Made by a program: the position numbers and the translations under genes
DNA from: Allomuricauda sp. CAU 1633
GTDB lineage: Bacteria; Bacteroidota; Bacteroidia; Flavobacteriales; Flavobacteriaceae
Direction of reading: 5' to 3'
DNA length: 64,000 bases
NCBI RefSeq assembly: GCF_017313225.1
Contig: NZ_JAFLNE010000001.1
Span: 992,001-1,056,000 of the forward strand
Notes under the pieces: model-generated
The model's database searches: none
What the model saw: only the letters and a program-made list of their open reading frames with translations
Told to the model about the DNA's origin: nothing
Shown here: piece after piece, positions 16,867-26,551 of the stretch
Layout: each line of letters begins with the position of its first letter
Numbering within the stretch: the first letter of the stretch is position 1

Positions 16867-18015
16867 TTACAGTTTTAGACTACTCCTTTTATCAAAGCTC
16901 TTTTTAACTAATTCTGGAATGATAATTTTTGAAACAACACCGGATTCATCCTTCTTATTTTTGACATGAAAATAAAAATTGTCACCATAAAGATTTTCCA
17001 ACCTTTTGCGAATATTGATTAGAGCTGTTCCTTTTGCAAACCTTCGTTTGCCAATAGAGGTTTGTATCGGTTTACCATTGTTCGAGACCAAAATATGAAT
17101 ATATTCATTTTCAAAGAATAGTTCGATAATGACCAAGAGCTTTGGATGTCTTTCAGAGAACCCATGTTTTATGGAATTCTCTACAAGTGGTTGCAAAACA
17201 AAGCTGGGGATTTTCTTATTCAATGTTTGCTTTTGAATCTTGGTCTTGAAAAAAAAGTCATTGTCAAATCTTGTCTTAATTAGACTCATGTAGTCCTCCA
17301 AGAAGTGAATTTCTTCACTGACTGTTTTCAATGAGTTCCTTTCATTTTTAAATGACTGCCTTAGAAATGAGCTTAAATTATTTAGAACTTCTTGCGCCTT
17401 TATTTTGTCATCCTCTACGAGGGCTGAAACACTATTTAGGGTATTGAATATAAAGTGTGGTTGTATTTGTGCTTTCAAAGCATTGAATTTTGCTTCATTC
17501 AATTGAGCTTCCAACCTTGATTTAAGAAACCTATTAGCCCTATAACCATCAAAATAATTATAGATATAAATAATACTGGCCATCGAAAAATAGACCAAGA
17601 AATTGAGGTCAGAAAGGAGTATTACCTTGTTTACAATTATCCAAAGGTTATTTTCCATGATAGGCAGTTTATCAATGGCCTTTAAAATAAAGTAACTGGT
17701 AGTCATAATGGCAAATCCTATCAAAATGGACAAAAACAAGTGTTTTATTACAAACCATACCAAAGTTCTACTGGAATTAAAGGCATCTTTTGGCGTGGTC
17801 AGTGCTACTAAGCCCATGTAGACCAAAACCACAAACCAATCAACCAAAAATACTTCCCAGAAGTCTAGCGGGTTTCTTTTTGTTGGATTGATCGAAGTTT
17901 TATAAGCGAACAAGTTTTTAAAAAAGGATATTAACTCAAATACGGAGTAGAAAAGTACCAAAATGACCAGAAGTCTTTGATAAAAAGGGTTTTTTAATTT
18001 TTGTAGTAAGGTCAT
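16867..18015 (-). CDS. LytS/YehU-type sensor histidine kinase
   Basis: 382 aa. Four predicted membrane helices in the first about 155 residues are followed by a coiled linker and the HisK domain, with phospho-acceptor His in QIQPHFIFNTLNS. An ATPase domain follows, with LVENSIKHGF (N box) and a NGKPI / GTALINIRKRLENLYG (G box) region. It has no periplasmic sensor domain beyond short loops, as usual for this family, so the signal is probably membrane-borne or from a partner. The ATG overlaps the regulator stop by one base. The pair stands divergent from susC, suggesting control of that operon. Confidence 0.93.
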   Translation of the reverse strand: MTLLQKLKNPFYQRLLVILVLFYSVFELISFFKNLFAYKTSINPTKRNPLDFWEVFLVDWFVVLVYMGLVALTTPKDAFNSSRTLVWFVIKHLFLSILIGFAIMTTSYFILKAIDKLPIMENNLWIIVNKVILLSDLNFLVYFSMASIIYIYNYFDGYRANRFLKSRLEAQLNEAKFNALKAQIQPHFIFNTLNSVSALVEDDKIKAQEVLNNLSSFLRQSFKNERNSLKTVSEEIHFLEDYMSLIKTRFDNDFFFKTKIQKQTLNKKIPSFVLQPLVENSIKHGFSERHPKLLVIIELFFENEYIHILVSNNGKPIQTSIGKRRFAKGTALINIRKRLENLYGDNFYFHVKNKKDESGVVSKIIIPELVKKSFDKRSSLKL

Positions 18016-18800
18016 TACATTCCTAAATTTCCCAAAAACTTTTTTCTATAAGACTTACTTACCCTAAAAAGCTCACCATCGTTCATCTTTACATCAATTT
18101 CATAGTAACTGCTGGTAATCACTTCCTGAATATGGTCAGAGTTTATAATTGTGGAACGGTGGATTCTTATGAATTTTGTTTTGTCAAATTTTTTTAACAA
18201 GCTTGATAAGGAGTCTCTGAGTGCCAACATTCTATCCTCCATGTGGAGCTCGGCATAACTGCCGCTGGCCAAAATATATTTGATGTTGTTACCCTTTAAC
18301 AACATGGTTTTGGTTCCTATTTTTATTGGTACCTTTTTGAGTGATTTGTGAATGGTTGGGTACTCACTTCCACTATTTGAAAGATTATTTATTAGATCTT
18401 TGAGTTGTTCACGACTTAGGATAAGTTCTTTTTTTTCAAGAATAGTGATGCAGCGTTGTATACTTCTATCCAGCCTCTCCTTTAAAAAAGGTTTAAGCAA
18501 AAAGTCCACAGCCTGTACTTCGTATGATTTAATGGCATATTCATCAAATGCGGTAATGAATACAATGAGGGGAAAGTTTTTCATCTGTTTCAACCCATTC
18601 AGTACATCGAACCCGGTTAAATCCTTCAACTGGATGTCTAGGAAAAGTATGTCCGGTTGAAAGTGTACTATTTTTTGTATAGCATCTCCAGCATTATTGG
18701 CGTGGTCCAAAACCTCTATTTGATTCCACGATTCCAGCAAGGAAGAAATTCTTTTCCTTGCCAAGGCCTCGTCATCTACAATTAGTGCACTATATCCCAT
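18015..18800 (-). CDS. LytTR-family response regulator
   Basis: 261 aa from the ATG at 18800, which places the receiver start MGYSALIVDDE at the N-terminus; the frame is open to 18881 but the extra residues do not fit the family. The receiver domain has the phospho-acceptor in ILFLDIQL and the conserved Lys in LLKPF. A LytTR DNA-binding domain fills residues about 160-258 (KFIRIHRSTIINSDHI, FRVSKSYRKKF). It is the partner of the downstream kinase, and probably binds the direct repeats in the 237-bp gap before susC and regulates both directions. Confidence 0.93.
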   Translation of the reverse strand: MGYSALIVDDEALARKRISSLLESWNQIEVLDHANNAGDAIQKIVHFQPDILFLDIQLKDLTGFDVLNGLKQMKNFPLIVFITAFDEYAIKSYEVQAVDFLLKPFLKERLDRSIQRCITILEKKELILSREQLKDLINNLSNSGSEYPTIHKSLKKVPIKIGTKTMLLKGNNIKYILASGSYAELHMEDRMLALRDSLSSLLKKFDKTKFIRIHRSTIINSDHIQEVITSSYYEIDVKMNDGELFRVSKSYRKKFLGNLGM

Positions 18801-18917
18801 CTTATTTTGATTAGTCCATATTATATGTACATCAAAATGCCATTGTGGGGACGCTAGAATAGAAGTATTCGTTCTATCCATGCAAGATTTTCAAATCCTC
18901 TGCAAAAATTGTATTAC

Positions 18918-18950
18918 GTCCATTCATAAATATATCAGTCCGTTCAAAAC
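18918..18950 (+). promoter_or_regulatory. Candidate LytTR operator upstream of susC
   Basis: GTCCATTCATAAA (18918-18930) and GTCCGTTCAAAAC (18938-18950) repeat with a 20-bp period between the divergent regulator and susC genes. The second half-site plus its flank (TTCAAAACAAATAAGTGT) resembles 16053-16070. The size and period fit LytTR operators. Confidence 0.4.
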
Positions 18951-19037
18951 AAATAAGTGTGCACTTGCCACAATAGACGGGGGGTGGGAGGTTATTTGTG
19001 ATAATTTCCGCCCTTACTAACTAATTCAAATTTAAAT

Positions 19038-22000
19038 ATGAAAAGAACATTTTTGTTGCTGTGCAGTTTATTGTGCTTTGAGCTGGTTATTGGCCAGGAC
19101 AAAGCAATCACAGGTACTGTTACGGATGCCGACGGCCTTCCGCTGCCTGGGGTCAACATTGTCGTCGAAGGGACCACCAACGGTACCCAAACAGATTTTG
19201 ATGGTAACTATTCAATCAGTGCAGGTCAAGGTCAAACACTGCTTTTTACCTATATAGGGCAAAGGGCCACAAGTAGGCCGGTTGGTGCAGGGAATGTGAT
19301 CAATGTCCAGATGGAAGAGGACACCCAGGCCCTTGAGGAGGTCGTTGTGACCGCCCTTGGTATCAAAAGGGAGAAGCAGGCTCTGGGATATGCCGTCGCC
19401 GAGGTAAGCTCCGAACAATTGGAGGAAAAGGCCGAAGGTGATCTTGGACGTGTCCTTATGGGCAAGGCCTCCGGGGTGAACATCACCCAGCAGAGCGGTC
19501 TTTCCGGATCGGGTACGAACATTATCATCCGGGGTTTCAACTCCTTTAGCCAAAGTAACCAGCCCTTGTTCATCGTGGACGGTGTTCCTTTCAACGGGGA
19601 TACCAACCCATCAGGAAGACAAGGTAGCCGTAATGACTTCGTTAATGGTAACAATGGTTCCAGTAGGTTCTTGGACCTTGACCCGAACAGTATCGAGAGC
19701 GTGAACGTGTTGAAAGGTCTTGCTGCCTCCACACTATACGGATCCTTGGGTAGGAACGGTGTGATCTTGATCACCACCAAGGCCGGATCAGGAGGAGAAG
19801 GAGCGAAGAAGACCGAGATCACGGTGACCTCCTCCATGTTCTTCAACGAGATTGCCTCAACGCCAAAATATCAGAATGAATACGGTAACGGTTTCGACCA
19901 GGCCTTTGGATGGTTCTATAGTAATTGGGGACCTGCTTTTAGAAGGGAGGGAATAGCCGGTTGGGGGAACAGCAGTTCCTTCGATTCGAACGGAACACTG
20001 CCCCACCCATACTCCACTTCAACATCGGCCATCCAGGCGGCCTTTCCTGAATTTCAGGGAGCTCGTTATGAGTGGAGACCCTACAATAGCTTTCAGAATT
20101 TTTTCAAAAAGGGAACGGTCACCAATACCTCCATCAATGTTGCAGGGGCCTCCTCAGATGGCAAGGTATCCTACAATGCCAACTACGGGTATTTGAAGGA
20201 TCAGGGTTTCACCCCCGGCAACAGTTTGAACAGGAACAACTTTGGTATCGGTGGTAGAGCCGTATTGAGCAACAAGTTCACCGTATCCGGTACACTTAAC
20301 TATGCACGTACCAAGTTCATCTCCCCTCCCGTGGCATTGAGCCAGGGTAACGGTGCCACCGGTAGCGGTTCCTCCGTATTCGGTGATCTGTACTTTACGC
20401 CCCGTTCCGTAGACGTTCTTGGACTACCGTACCAGGATCCCATTACGGGAAGTAGCGTTTACTATCGCCAAGACAACTCCATCCAGCACCCCTTGTGGAC
20501 CGTGAACAACTCCGGTACCCAGCAACAGACCAACAGGGTGTTCGGTAACATGGGGGTCCAATACGATATTAGCGAGAACCTGAACATCGTGTACAGGGTC
20601 GGTATCGATAACTATAGTGAGAACAATACCAACTACCAGAACAAAGGTGGTGTGAACAGTAACAGTAACGATATCAGGCTGCAGAGCGGTGTCTACGAGA
20701 CCTGGAACAACACCAACACCATCTGGGACCACAACTTTGCGATCAACGGTGACTTTGATCTTACCGAGACCATTGGTAGTACGTTCAACGTCGGTTTCAA
20801 CGGAAGAAGGGAAATCTTCAACCAGACCGGTGTATCCAGTGACGGCCAACAGGTGTTCGGGGTGCTTCGCCACTTCAACTTCTTGAACAACAATGAGATC
20901 CAGCTCACTTCCGAGCGTAACGTGATCGGTCTCTACGGACAGGCGGAATTCGACTATGACAACTTTGTCTTCGTCACCTTGGCCGCAAGGAACGACTGGG
21001 TATCCAACTTGACTACAGAAAATAGGGCATTGTTCTATCCCAGTGCGAGTCTCTCCTTTGTTCCGACCACGGCGTTTGACGGTCTGAAGAGCGAGGTGTT
21101 GAACTATCTGAAGATAAGGGCCGGTTACGGTACCTCCGCAGGTTTCCCAGATCAGAATTCCGATTCCTATCCTGTAGCTTCAAGATTACGATTGGATACC
21201 CAAGATTTCCAAGATGATACAGGTAGAAATATCGTGACCAACACAAGCCCTCTTACACTGGGTAATCCGAGCCTGAAACCAGAGCAGGTCTCGGAGATAG
21301 AGCTTGGTATTGAGTCAAGATGGTGGGACGGACGCATCACTTTGGATGCCTCCATTTATAATCGGACCACCACCGATCTTATCGTGAGCCAGCCTTTGGA
21401 TCCGGCCTCTGGTTTTTACAGAACAACCACGAACATTGGCAAGATCCAAGGACAGGGATTGGAGATAGACCTTGGACTGAACCTTATTAGAAGTGATAGC
21501 GATGGGGTCAACTGGAGGTCCAATGTGAACTTCAGTGCTGCTGAGACAGAAGTCAAGGACCTAGGACAGGATACTGATTTAATTGTTTACTCGGCTTTTG
21601 GTAATTTAGGCAATGCAGCGATTGCAGGAGAGCCCTTGGGGGTCATCTATGGTAGCCGTGTGCTCAGGGACGATACCGGTAACTTGGTGATCAACTCTAC
21701 TGGAGATTATGTTTTTGATTCACAAAATGGAGTAGTCGGTGACCCGAACCCGGATTTCATTGCCAACTTCAACAATACCTTCTCCTACAAGAACTTCAAC
21801 TTTGGCTTCCAGTTCAACTGGACACAGGGTGGTGACATCTACTCCAGTACCATTGCCACACTTTTGGGTAGGGGCCTCATCGAAGAGACCGTTGACAGGG
21901 AGAATACTTTTGTCTTAAAAGGTGTTAAACAGAGTAATGGCGAGCCAAACGACATCCAGATAAACAACTCCGACTATTTCTTCAACAACATTCTTTTTGG

Positions 22001-22280
22001 CCCTGATGAGCTTCTGATTTATGATGCCACTCTACTTAGGTTACAGGAGGTTTCCCTGGGCTATTCGGTTCCCAAGAAGTTCTTGGACAGGACTCCTTTC
22101 GGAACATTGTCCTTCACGGTCTCCGGGTTCAACCTATGGTATGATGCCATAAACACCCCTGACGGTGCGAACTTGGATCCAAACACATCCGGTACAGGTG
22201 TCGGTAACGGGTTCGGGTTCGATTTCTTGAACGGGCCGAGCTCCAGAAGATATGGATTCAGTGTTAAAGCAACATTCTAA
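19038..22280 (+). CDS. SusC/RagA-type TonB-dependent outer membrane transporter
   Basis: 1080 aa. A signal peptide ends near VIGQD, followed by a carboxypeptidase-regulatory-like beta domain (residues about 24-100), a TonB-box region (EEVVVTALG, about 104-112), the plug (GVNITQQSGLSGSGTNIIIRGF, PLFIVDGVPF, SVNVLKGLAASTLYGSLGRNGVILITTK) and a beta-barrel to the C-terminal F. It imports oligomers across the outer membrane with the SusD lid encoded 2 bp on. Codon use is strikingly biased to C/G-ending codons (AAC, ACC, TTC) compared with the AT-rich genes around it, as in highly expressed surface genes. No glycosidase accompanies it, so the substrate may be non-carbohydrate. Confidence 0.95.
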   Translation: MKRTFLLLCSLLCFELVIGQDKAITGTVTDADGLPLPGVNIVVEGTTNGTQTDFDGNYSISAGQGQTLLFTYIGQRATSRPVGAGNVINVQMEEDTQALEEVVVTALGIKREKQALGYAVAEVSSEQLEEKAEGDLGRVLMGKASGVNITQQSGLSGSGTNIIIRGFNSFSQSNQPLFIVDGVPFNGDTNPSGRQGSRNDFVNGNNGSSRFLDLDPNSIESVNVLKGLAASTLYGSLGRNGVILITTKAGSGGEGAKKTEITVTSSMFFNEIASTPKYQNEYGNGFDQAFGWFYSNWGPAFRREGIAGWGNSSSFDSNGTLPHPYSTSTSAIQAAFPEFQGARYEWRPYNSFQNFFKKGTVTNTSINVAGASSDGKVSYNANYGYLKDQGFTPGNSLNRNNFGIGGRAVLSNKFTVSGTLNYARTKFISPPVALSQGNGATGSGSSVFGDLYFTPRSVDVLGLPYQDPITGSSVYYRQDNSIQHPLWTVNNSGTQQQTNRVFGNMGVQYDISENLNIVYRVGIDNYSENNTNYQNKGGVNSNSNDIRLQSGVYETWNNTNTIWDHNFAINGDFDLTETIGSTFNVGFNGRREIFNQTGVSSDGQQVFGVLRHFNFLNNNEIQLTSERNVIGLYGQAEFDYDNFVFVTLAARNDWVSNLTTENRALFYPSASLSFVPTTAFDGLKSEVLNYLKIRAGYGTSAGFPDQNSDSYPVASRLRLDTQDFQDDTGRNIVTNTSPLTLGNPSLKPEQVSEIELGIESRWWDGRITLDASIYNRTTTDLIVSQPLDPASGFYRTTTNIGKIQGQGLEIDLGLNLIRSDSDGVNWRSNVNFSAAETEVKDLGQDTDLIVYSAFGNLGNAAIAGEPLGVIYGSRVLRDDTGNLVINSTGDYVFDSQNGVVGDPNPDFIANFNNTFSYKNFNFGFQFNWTQGGDIYSSTIATLLGRGLIEETVDRENTFVLKGVKQSNGEPNDIQINNSDYFFNNILFGPDELLIYDATLLRLQEVSLGYSVPKKFLDRTPFGTLSFTVSGFNLWYDAINTPDGANLDPNTSGTGVGNGFGFDFLNGPSSRRYGFSVKATF

Positions 22281-22281
22281 G

Positions 22282-24033
22282 ATGAAAAAAATAGTTATAA
22301 AAATGAAAAACATAAGCACATATATAGCATCGATATTGTTTGTAGGATCATTGATGGTATCCTGTGAGTCCACGGAACTGGACCTTACACAGGATCCCAA
22401 CTTTTTGAGTCCCGAACAGGCAAGCCCGGATTTCTTCCTGAACTCGATCCAGGAGGATTTTGCAAGACTGATAGAAGGAGACGCTGATAACGACCCAAAT
22501 GACAATTTTGTTGGAGGGGGTAATGTAAGTGGGGATGGATTCTCAATATTGGGAAGCGAACTTACCCGTTTGATGCCGTTTGGTGCAAGAGATTATAGGG
22601 GAGGTTATCAGGACATCGATACGGACGATGAATGGGACAATGCATATAGGGGCATCCTTTTTGATATCCGTCTTATGACCCCGGTAGCTGAGGAATCTAG
22701 TTTGACACACCATTTGGGAATTGCCCAATTCATTGAGGCCTATACCCTTGTCACCTTGGTGGATTTCTTTGGGGACATCCCTTATTCTGAGGCCCTTCAC
22801 GCACCTGAGATATTGAACCCGACGCTGGACAGTGGTGAGTCCGTGTACGCTGCGGCGCTATCACTATTGGACCAGGCAATTTCAAATTTTTCTTCTGACT
22901 CAGCTTCAGAGCCTCCTACAGATTATTTTTATGGAGGTGATTATGACAAATGGGTGAACGCTGCAAACACCTTGAAGCTCAAGATCTATGTGCAGACCCG
23001 TTTGGTGGATCCGTCAGCGGCCGCAAGTTTCAATGCCATCATCAACTCCGGAAACTATATCATGGACACGGCAGATGACTTTGATTGGTTCTGGCCGGGC
23101 ACTAGTGCCTCCCAGCCCGATGTTAGACACCCACGTTTTGGTATCAATTATGCATCAGCAGGCGGTACCGATTATATATCTAATTGGTTAACAAACCTCA
23201 TTGATACAAGTGGAGATCCCAGATTGAGATATTACTTCTATCGCCAGACCTTGGATGTTCCAAATCAAGATGGTTTCCCACCGGACGAGGAGCTGTTGAC
23301 CTGTTCCTTGCAGACTCCACCGGCCCACTATGTAAGCGGAGGGTTCACCTTCTGCGCACTGCCCAATGGCTATTGGGGGAGGGACCATGGTGATGATGAG
23401 GGAACACCTCCAGACGGCCTCTTGAGAAGCACATTTGGGGTATATCCTGCTGGTGGTCGGTTTGATGATGACAGTTTCAGTGAAATAGCACAAAGTAACA
23501 ATACAGATTCCTTCGGGGCAGGAGGTGTTGGTATCACCCCGATACTGGATGCCTTTATGGTGGACTTTTGGAGAGCGGAAATGGCCTTGGCAGCTAATCA
23601 GCCCGGTGCTGCGGCCACGCATCTAGAAAGTGCTTTGACCAAGCAGATTGCAAAAGTACGGTCCTTTGTTTCCAATGATGGTGGAGCCGACCTTTCCTTC
23701 GAGCCTACCTCCACCGATGTGACCGACTTTATCGATGCCACTGTGGCGGCCTTCAACGGGGCCTCTGGAGATGACCAATGGGATGTATTGGCCGAGCAGT
23801 ACTTCGTGAGCCATTATGGAAACGGTATTGAGACCTACAACTTCTATAGGAGAACGGGGTACCCGACCACCTTGCAGCCCAACAGGGAGCCAGATCCGGG
23901 AGCGTTCATCCGTTCCATGTACTATCCCAACCAGGCTGTGACCAGTAATTCCAACATCACCCAAAAATCAGATCAGACGGTCCAGGTGTTCTGGGATACG
24001 AATCCAGCTAGTGGGTTCCCATTCTCTAACTAA
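22282..24033 (+). CDS. SusD/RagB-type surface lipoprotein
   Basis: About 583 aa. Starts at 22282 or 22303 (MKNIST) are both plausible; the frame is open into susC but that is not the start. The signal peptide ends LMVSC, giving lipidation. Features are the early helical region with FLLNSIQ-like repeats, FDIRLM, AYTLVTLVDFFGDIPYSEAL and the late EQYFVSHYGNGIETYNFYRRTGYPT, typical of SusD/SusD-like proteins. It forms the ligand-capturing lid on the SusC channel and shares its codon bias. Confidence 0.94.
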   Translation: MKKIVIKMKNISTYIASILFVGSLMVSCESTELDLTQDPNFLSPEQASPDFFLNSIQEDFARLIEGDADNDPNDNFVGGGNVSGDGFSILGSELTRLMPFGARDYRGGYQDIDTDDEWDNAYRGILFDIRLMTPVAEESSLTHHLGIAQFIEAYTLVTLVDFFGDIPYSEALHAPEILNPTLDSGESVYAAALSLLDQAISNFSSDSASEPPTDYFYGGDYDKWVNAANTLKLKIYVQTRLVDPSAAASFNAIINSGNYIMDTADDFDWFWPGTSASQPDVRHPRFGINYASAGGTDYISNWLTNLIDTSGDPRLRYYFYRQTLDVPNQDGFPPDEELLTCSLQTPPAHYVSGGFTFCALPNGYWGRDHGDDEGTPPDGLLRSTFGVYPAGGRFDDDSFSEIAQSNNTDSFGAGGVGITPILDAFMVDFWRAEMALAANQPGAAATHLESALTKQIAKVRSFVSNDGGADLSFEPTSTDVTDFIDATVAAFNGASGDDQWDVLAEQYFVSHYGNGIETYNFYRRTGYPTTLQPNREPDPGAFIRSMYYPNQAVTSNSNITQKSDQTVQVFWDTNPASGFPFSN

Positions 24034-24063
24034 AATTGGCACTGAACGTAAAAAATTAAAAAC

Positions 24064-24984
24064 ATGAAAAATTTGAAAAAACATATAACACTGCTTTTTT
24101 TCGTTTGCATTGCTTTTTCCTGTAGCGAAGAGAAGCTGATCGATGAGATATTTGATGATACCACTAGGGGGCTTGTCCTGAGAACGGTCGGTTCCGTAGG
24201 AGTTGAATTTGACATCAATAATCCTGACTCCGTTTGGGGGGTCACCCTTGAGGCCCAGGATGCAGAGGGTGGGTCTCTGCTTTCCGAGGTACGTGTGTAC
24301 GCGGCCTATGTTGACACAGATATTCCCGATGGGGGAACCGATGTGACCACTCCCGAGGCGTTGATCATGACCGTTTCCGCTTCCAACTTTTCTCCAGGGC
24401 CCTTTGGGTACCCGAGAGGGGATGTTTCCATGACCTATGCGGAGGCCATCGCAGGAACAGGGATTGCTGATGCCGATATCGAGGGGGGCGATGTGTTCGC
24501 CATCCGTTTGGAAGGCGTGCTCACCGATGGTAGGGTATTCACCAACAACGCCAATGGTACTATTACCGGTGGATCTTTCTTTAGATCTCCATATGCCTAT
24601 ACCTCGGCGATAGTTTGTCCCCCGGTTCCCCCTACAGCTGGGACCTGGACAATCAATATGCAGGATTCCTACGGTGATGGCTGGCAGACCAGTGACACCA
24701 CTGCGGGTGACCCCGTTACAGTGACCTTGGATGACGGTACCGTTATCGAGTTCGGGATGTGTTCTCCTTACGGACCATCTAGCTACACTTGTACCCCTGG
24801 TACAGATTCGGCCTCGACCACCATTGAAATTCCTGTAGGGACCACAACGGCCGACTGGTATTTCCCAGGTGATGCCTATGGAGAGATCTCCATGCAGATC
24901 TATACCCCCAATGGAAACTTGGTCGGTAGTGTGACCGCTGGTACAACCGCAGGACCAATCACCATAGATTTCTGTAGGCCTTAA
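24064..24984 (+). CDS. Third lipoprotein of the SusCD operon
   Basis: 306 aa. The signal peptide ends CIAFSC, so it is lipid-anchored. The first part (about 30-185) has beta-rich Ig-like strands. The second part contains the motif DSYGDGWQTSD, seen in many secreted flavobacterial proteins, and short repeats of T/G-rich strands. I do not recognise a named family. It probably acts as a surface-exposed accessory binding protein for the SusCD complex. It lies 30 bp after susD and is closed by a strong terminator, so susC-susD-this gene form one transcript. Confidence 0.75.
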   Translation: MKNLKKHITLLFFVCIAFSCSEEKLIDEIFDDTTRGLVLRTVGSVGVEFDINNPDSVWGVTLEAQDAEGGSLLSEVRVYAAYVDTDIPDGGTDVTTPEALIMTVSASNFSPGPFGYPRGDVSMTYAEAIAGTGIADADIEGGDVFAIRLEGVLTDGRVFTNNANGTITGGSFFRSPYAYTSAIVCPPVPPTAGTWTINMQDSYGDGWQTSDTTAGDPVTVTLDDGTVIEFGMCSPYGPSSYTCTPGTDSASTTIEIPVGTTTADWYFPGDAYGEISMQIYTPNGNLVGSVTAGTTAGPITIDFCRP

Positions 24985-25029
24985 TGGTCTCAGTGATATA
25001 CAGTGAAAATTGGGATATATTAAATAAGA

Positions 25030-25060
25030 AAGCCACCATATATTATTGGTGGCTTTTTTT
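25030..25060 (+). terminator. Rho-independent terminator of the susCD operon
   Basis: AAGCCACCA (25030-25038) pairs with TGGTGGCTT (25047-25055) across an 8-nt loop, followed by seven T. Confidence 0.9.
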
Positions 25061-25178
25061 CAAAGATTACACTCAAAATGTTTGTTTAACGATAGGGATT
25101 TTCCAAGGTTGAATCCGTACATATTGCTTATTTAATGGATGTAAATGTTGGTTCAGATATAATAATTCCAATTGGACT

Positions 25179-26435
25179 ATGAGAAATATCAAACCACAAA
25201 TGGTAAATACATGTTTAAATGGATTTAAAATGAATACCAATTTACAGTTGTCAGTTACTAGTACTTGTGTTGAAGGATTAGGTTACAAGAAATTGGGGTC
25301 ATTGTACTTCTTGCTAATGGTGTCCTTGGTAATGATATATTCAATACACGGGCAGGAATTGAAGAAAAAGTGGAATACTGACTTGGGAGGAAGCATCCGA
25401 TCTGCCTTTACACTAAAAGATTCAATTCTATATGGAGGAACAAATCAAGGAATGTTTTTTGCTATTGATGCTAGTTCAGGCAGCAAACTTTGGAGTTATA
25501 AATGTAAGGGTCTTATCTCATCATCACCAGCATTAACTGAAGATGGGGTTCTGTTCGAAGCAGGAAACAAAGTATATAAATTATCCTATCAAGGTAAAGT
25601 TAAATGGATGTTTGATCCTGGATTGAAGCCAAAAACTTTTATTTTGGGATCTAAACGATTTCAATATCAAATTGATCCTTTTGACTTTAAAAGGCCCGAT
25701 ATAGTGGTTAAGAAGGATTCGGTCTTTTTTGCAGCCCATAATGGAACTATCTATGTTTTGGATGTTGGCAATGGTATTCTCAAAGATTCAATATCAATTC
25801 CGAATGGGACTGCAATTCGAACAACACCTTTAATATGGAAGGACAAAATTATTTTTGGTGATTGGAATGGTACTGTGCACTGTTATCAATTGTCCGATAT
25901 GACATTGGTTTGGAATGGAAAAACTTTTGACTATGAGAAGCCTTATGAGACATTTGGAGGTATTGTAGGTCATTTTGAGATTAACGATAGTATATTGTTT
26001 TTTGGTGCAAGAAATAATACAGTCAATGCTTTGGATGCGGACTCAGGAGGTATTTTGTGGAGCTTCATAGAGGAAGAAGGTGGTTGGATGTGGGGAGATC
26101 CTTTGATTTTAGAAAAGACATTATATATAGGGGGTTCAGACAATCATTCTCTATACTCATTTGATTTAGAAACAGGAGAACTCATATGGTGCTATAAGGG
26201 AAACAAGAACATCGTAGGAAAACCAATTCTCTATAATGGGGAAATGGCATTCACCGCCAGTAACGTATACAATCTAAATGAACCTGGGAGTTTGGTCTTT
26301 TTAGATTGGGAATCTGGAACTTTAGAGAGGCAGTTTGAGTTGGAAGAAGGTACTATAGCCACTCCCGTGCAATATTTGAACTCCATAATTTTATTTGGAG
26401 TCAACGGTAATCTGTTCAGCTTTGAGTTGAACTGA
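25179..26435 (+). CDS. Secreted PQQ-like/BamB-like beta-propeller protein
   Basis: 418 aa. Repeating blades have the pattern ...G..FAIDASSGSKLWSY, NALDADSGGILWSF and SFDLETGELIWCY, typical of PQQ-enzyme-like repeats without the dehydrogenase active site. A hydrophobic segment (LYFLLMVSLVMIYSIHGQ) is preceded by about 40 residues from the first ATG; a start at 25230 (MNTNLQ) would shorten this, so the start is uncertain. Such propellers usually scaffold protein-protein or polysaccharide interactions outside the cytoplasm. It sits 118 bp after the susCD terminator, so it is probably transcribed on its own. Confidence 0.78.
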   Translation: MRNIKPQMVNTCLNGFKMNTNLQLSVTSTCVEGLGYKKLGSLYFLLMVSLVMIYSIHGQELKKKWNTDLGGSIRSAFTLKDSILYGGTNQGMFFAIDASSGSKLWSYKCKGLISSSPALTEDGVLFEAGNKVYKLSYQGKVKWMFDPGLKPKTFILGSKRFQYQIDPFDFKRPDIVVKKDSVFFAAHNGTIYVLDVGNGILKDSISIPNGTAIRTTPLIWKDKIIFGDWNGTVHCYQLSDMTLVWNGKTFDYEKPYETFGGIVGHFEINDSILFFGARNNTVNALDADSGGILWSFIEEEGGWMWGDPLILEKTLYIGGSDNHSLYSFDLETGELIWCYKGNKNIVGKPILYNGEMAFTASNVYNLNEPGSLVFLDWESGTLERQFELEEGTIATPVQYLNSIILFGVNGNLFSFELN

Positions 26436-26483
26436 AAATATGATGAAACATCTCACATAATCAATTTTCCCTGTTTAAGTAAT

Positions 26484-26513
26484 AAAAATGGGTTGGGATT
26501 AGTCCCCATTTTT
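26484..26513 (+). terminator. Terminator after the beta-propeller gene
   Basis: AAAAATGGG (26484-26492) pairs with CCCATTTTT (26505-26513). The T run is part of the stem, so it may act in both directions. Confidence 0.55.
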
Positions 26514-26551
26514 CGGGTTCAGGTGTTAGTTTATTATAAAAATTAAATACA

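Noticed and set aside
18827-18853. CGTCCCC on the minus strand before the LytTR regulator as an ECF site
   Set aside because: The box at 18-nt spacing is TACA, not the GT-type box; kept only as a weak resemblance.
19250-20873. Long antisense frames in susC (19250-19846 and 20424-20873)
   Set aside because: The C/G-ending codon bias of susC leaves the reverse frames open; the products are low-complexity and unlike any family.
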